DNA of 64,000 nt, taken from positions 2,480,001 to 2,544,000 of the forward strand of contig NZ_ATUP01000001.1 of assembly GCF_000420265.1 (NCBI RefSeq). Direction: 5' to 3'. Numbering within the stretch: position 1 is the first letter of the stretch; each line of letters opens with the position of its first letter. The position numbers and the translations under genes are program-made. Origin of the DNA: Oceanicaulis alexandrii DSM 11625. Lineage in GTDB: Bacteria > Pseudomonadota > Alphaproteobacteria > Caulobacterales > Maricaulaceae. The notes under the pieces were generated by a model that saw only the letters and a list, made by a program, of their open reading frames with translations, ran no database searches and was not told the DNA's origin. Shown piece by piece: positions 61,572 to 64,000 of the stretch.

Positions 61572-61822
61572 GCCTTGGAGACCAGGTCGCCCAAGGCTGG
61601 CGGCTGGATCGCTCGATCACCCTCGGCGTCATTCTGGCGCTGACGCTGCAGACCGCGGGCGCCTTGATGTGGACCGGGGCCGCCAATGAGCGCCTCGATC
61701 AGCTGGAAACCCGCGCCGACGCCACCGCGCCGGTGGCTGAACGTTTGGCGCGGCTGGAAGCGCACGCCGCGTATTCGCGCGCTGCGCTGGAACGCATCGA
61801 GCGTCGCCTCGAACAGGACTGA
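61568..61822 (+). CDS. Small membrane protein in GTA cluster (orfg3.5 position)
   Basis: 84 residues. One hydrophobic helix (SITLGVILALTLQTAGALMW) is followed by a C-terminal coiled coil (NERLDQLETRADATAPVAERLARLEAHAAYSRAALERIERRLEQ). It occupies the place of Rhodobacter orfg3.5. Topology (one anchor plus helical periplasmic or cytoplasmic rod) is reminiscent of small phage accessory or spanin/holin-like proteins, but no function is known. Confidence 0.72.
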   Translation: MSLGDQVAQGWRLDRSITLGVILALTLQTAGALMWTGAANERLDQLETRADATAPVAERLARLEAHAAYSRAALERIERRLEQD

Positions 61823-61857
61823 CCGGTCCGCTTTTCACATTTTCAGGGGAGGCGCGC

Positions 61858-62325
61858 ATGCAGGCGCTGAACGGCTCTGGCGAGACGCTGGAGGTGGCTG
61901 GCTATGCCAGCCTGTTTGATATCGAGGATCAGGGGGGCGATCTCGTCCGCGCGGGGGCCTTTGCAGAGGGGCTGAAAGCGCGAGGCCCCACAGGGGTGCG
62001 CATGCTGTTCCAGCATGATGCAGCGGAACCTGTGGGCGTCTGGGACGAGATCGCCGAGGACGGCCGCGGGCTCTATGTCCGCGGCCGGATTCTCTCGACC
62101 GCGCCGCGCGGACGCGCCGCCCTGGGGCTGGTGCGCGAAGGGGCGGTGGATGGCCTCTCCATCGGGTTTCGCACGCAACGCTCCGCGCCCCGACCGGGCG
62201 GCGGACGCGATCTGCTTCAGCTCGATCTGTGGGAGGTGTCCATCGTTACCTTTCCCATGCTGGCCCAGGCGCGGCTTCGCGTCCTTGGGGCTTCTGAGGC
62301 GCGGCTCGCCGCGTCGGCGGCCTGA
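61858..62325 (+). CDS. GTA prohead protease (orfg4)
   Basis: 155 residues, HK97-type S78 protease: GYASLFDIEDQGGDLVRAGAFAEGL, the catalytic His in VRMLFQHDAAEPVGVWDEIAED, the Ser in VREGAVDGLSIGFRT and the Glu in DLWEVSIVTFPMLAQARL. It cleaves the capsid precursor during maturation. It precedes the capsid gene by 37 bp. Confidence 0.92.
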   Translation: MQALNGSGETLEVAGYASLFDIEDQGGDLVRAGAFAEGLKARGPTGVRMLFQHDAAEPVGVWDEIAEDGRGLYVRGRILSTAPRGRAALGLVREGAVDGLSIGFRTQRSAPRPGGGRDLLQLDLWEVSIVTFPMLAQARLRVLGASEARLAASAA

Positions 62326-62362
62326 CCGCTTTGACTTCGCATCATGAACAGAAAGGATTTTC

Positions 62363-63568
62363 ATGAGCCGGGAAACCAAGATGGCGGTTCCTTCCGCTGA
62401 CACGCGCGTGGCCATGGCGGACATGCTGGCCGCGTTTGAACACTTCAAACAGGCCAATGACGACCGCCTGGAGGCGCTGGAATCCAAGACCGGCGCCGAT
62501 CCGCTCATTGCCGACAAGGTGAACCGCATAGACGCGGCGCTGAACGAGGCCCAATCCCGCCTCGACCGTCTCAGCCGGGAAGCGGCGCGGCCCGACCTGT
62601 CCGGCGCCGATGTGAAATCGGCGGGCTGGTCCGGCTTTCTGCGCACAGGCGAAACGCCAGCGCTCGATCAAAAAGCGCTGTCGGGCCAGACCGGCGCAAC
62701 GGGCGGCCATGTGGCGCCGGCGGAGCTTGAAACGCGTATTGAACGCCTGATCCGCGAGGTCAGCCCGATCCGGTCCATCGCCACGGTCAAACAGACGCGG
62801 TCTCACACCTTCAAGAAACCGGTCAGCGCGGGCGGCGCAGCAGGCGCCTGGGCGGCGGAGACGGCGAGCCGGCCTGAAACCGACGCGTCCTCGCTGGAGC
62901 TGCTCGAATTTCCGACCGCCGAGCTTTACGCCATGCCCGCCGCGACGCCTGCGATCCTTGATGATGCGCTGGTCGATCTCGAGCAATGGCTGGCTGAAGA
63001 AGTGCGCGACGTGTTCGCCGAGGCCGAGGGCAAGGCCTTCGTCTCCGGCGACGGGGTGAACAAGCCGCGCGGGTTCTTGAGCTACACCATGGCCGAAGTC
63101 GGCACGGAAAGCTGGGGCGAGATGGGGTTTGTCTCGACCGGGGTGTCGGGCGGCTTCTCCGCGTCTGACCCTGCAGATGCGCTGATTGATCTGATCTATG
63201 CGCCCAAGACCGCCTATCGCGCCAATGGCCGCTTTGTGATGAACCGCTCCACGGTGTCCTCCGTGCGCAAGTTCAAGGATGCAGACGGCCAGTATATCTG
63301 GCAGCCCGCCCAGGGCGCGGGCCAACCGGCGAGCCTGATGGGCTATCCCGTCACCGAGGCCGAGGACATGCCCGATATCGGCGCGAACAGCTATTCCATC
63401 GCCTTTGGTGATTTCGAGCGTGGCTATCTGGTGGTCGATCGCCAGGGCGTTCAGGTGCTGCGCGATCCGTATTCGGCGAAACCCTATGTCCTGTTTTACA
63501 CCACCCGCCGCGTCGGCGGCGGCGTGCAGGATTTCGACGCGATCAAGTGTCTGAAATTCGCCGCCTGA
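62363..63568 (+). CDS. GTA major capsid protein (orfg5, HK97 fold)
   Basis: 401 residues. An N-terminal scaffold-like coiled segment (AMADMLAAFEHFKQANDDRLEALESKTG...NEAQSRLDRLSREAA) is removed by the protease in such systems. The HK97 core includes LIREVSPIRSIATVKQTRSHTFKKPVS, TAELYAMPAATPAILDDALVDLEQWLAEEVRDVFAEAEGKAFVSGDGVNKPRGFL and the P-domain end DFERGYLVVDRQGVQVLRDPYS. A strong terminator follows 23 bp after the stop. Confidence 0.94.
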   Translation: MSRETKMAVPSADTRVAMADMLAAFEHFKQANDDRLEALESKTGADPLIADKVNRIDAALNEAQSRLDRLSREAARPDLSGADVKSAGWSGFLRTGETPALDQKALSGQTGATGGHVAPAELETRIERLIREVSPIRSIATVKQTRSHTFKKPVSAGGAAGAWAAETASRPETDASSLELLEFPTAELYAMPAATPAILDDALVDLEQWLAEEVRDVFAEAEGKAFVSGDGVNKPRGFLSYTMAEVGTESWGEMGFVSTGVSGGFSASDPADALIDLIYAPKTAYRANGRFVMNRSTVSSVRKFKDADGQYIWQPAQGAGQPASLMGYPVTEAEDMPDIGANSYSIAFGDFERGYLVVDRQGVQVLRDPYSAKPYVLFYTTRRVGGGVQDFDAIKCLKFAA

Positions 63569-63591
63569 TCCGAGCCTTCTCTCCCCCACCT

Positions 63592-63628
63592 CAAAGCCCC
63601 GGCCCCAGCGCCGGGGCTTTGCTTTTTT
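63592..63628 (+). terminator. Intrinsic terminator inside the GTA cluster
   Basis: A perfect 12-bp GC-rich stem (CAAAGCCCCGGC and its complement) with a 6-nt loop and a CTTTTTT tract on the plus strand. It lies between the capsid gene and the connector gene, in the middle of what should be one late transcript. Unchecked, it would cut off tail genes. Antitermination by a GafZ-like factor would solve this. Confidence 0.9.
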
Positions 63629-63645
63629 GAAAAGGAGGCGGCGCG

Positions 63646-64000
63646 ATGTCTCTCACTCTTTTAAGCCCGCCCGGGGCGGAACCTGTCAGTCTCGACGCAG
63701 CGAAAACCTGGCTGCGCGTCAGCCATGAAGACGACGATGCGCTGATCACCGACGCGATCATCGCCGCCCGTGAGCATGTGGAAGCGCGCACCGGGCTGGC
63801 GCTGATCACCCAGAGCTGGCGCGAGCGGCTGGATGATTGGCCGCGCGACCGGCTGAGCGCGTCGGGGCTGGCGGTCAGCCTCGCCAAGGCGCCGCTTCTG
63901 AGCGTCGAGGCGGTGCGCGGCCGCGAGCGGGACGGGACGCTCTCGGTCTGGGATCCGGCGGAATACCGGGTGGAGACCGGCGAGCCGGGACGGCTGGTGG
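63646..64000 (+). CDS. GTA head-tail connector (orfg6), partial at window end
   Basis: 118 residues visible, then the window ends. It starts MSLTLLSPPGAEPVSLDAAKTWLRVSHEDDDALITDAIIAAREHVEARTGLALITQSWRERLDDWP, the phiE125 gp8 / gp6-like head-tail connector pattern. An AAGGAGG ribosome site lies 8 nt before the ATG. Tail genes are expected further on. Confidence 0.88.
   Translation, partial: MSLTLLSPPGAEPVSLDAAKTWLRVSHEDDDALITDAIIAAREHVEARTGLALITQSWRERLDDWPRDRLSASGLAVSLAKAPLLSVEAVRGRERDGTLSVWDPAEYRVETGEPGRLV

Noticed and set aside
58686-64000. Cluster considered an ordinary prophage
   Set aside because: Gene order follows GTAs, no integrase or repressor is seen at the left end, and the flanking gene is housekeeping. 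The right end is outside the window, so this remains open.

Overview
The window comes from a high-GC alphaproteobacterium, most likely of the Caulobacterales/Maricaulales type (Hyphomonadaceae or Maricaulaceae). This is inferred from the company of families: DUF2336, DUF1491, DUF3667, DUF1499, YcgN, a DivJ/PleC-like histidine kinase, a perfect CtrA-type box (TTAA-N7-TTAA), and a gene transfer agent (GTA) cluster with a GafY/GafZ-like regulator pair. Genes are dense, on both strands, and often overlap by 4 bp.

Layout. 0-20 kb is mainly housekeeping: an S41 peptidase and a TetR regulator sharing a palindromic operator, TlyA, two glycine-zipper envelope proteins (one with a long Arg-rich repeat), an m5U RNA methyltransferase, AroC, a J-domain protein, PdxH, a metallo-beta-lactamase-fold hydrolase with an ATP-grasp-like partner, oligopeptide permeases OppB/OppC and binding protein OppA (no ATPases nearby), a DUF3667 membrane protein and SppA. 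Two tRNA genes (Pro-CGG, Gln-UUG) follow at 20.2-20.5 kb. 21-27 kb is one operon for a TtpC-type TonB system: DUF3450, long ExbB/TtpC, ExbB, two ExbD, TonB and a TPR protein. Then come a GFA-family protein, oligopeptidase B, an MFS transporter and a DUF2336 protein.

32.5-41.6 kb is a likely inorganic-carbon and sodium module: SbtA (Na+-dependent bicarbonate permease), SbtB (its PII-like partner), and a ten-gene Mrp-type antiporter cluster in the order E-F-G-(MrpA C-terminal part)-B-C-D-D-small membrane protein-D. This order resembles the Mrp module of archaeal membrane-bound hydrogenases rather than the classical mrpABCDEFG operon. The antiporter could supply the Na+ gradient used by SbtA (inference).

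41.7-42.9 kb carries a DnaA-domain-IV-like protein overlapping a DUF6456 protein, matching the GafY/GafZ activator and antiterminator pair that controls the Caulobacter GTA. The matching GTA structural cluster starts at 58.7 kb (TerS, TerL, portal, a small membrane protein, prohead protease, capsid, connector) and runs off the window. A strong intrinsic terminator lies between capsid and connector, just what an antiterminator would have to overcome. Between them lie SufE, several secreted hypotheticals, a DivJ-like kinase, a visibly lower-GC orphan gene, a BcsB-like membrane-anchored protein, PrfC, an MscS channel, a second DUF2336 protein, a PAN/Apple-domain protein, a bacterial voltage-gated sodium channel, a class A penicillin-binding protein and YcgN.

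All product calls come from reading protein sequences and motifs; no database search was run.
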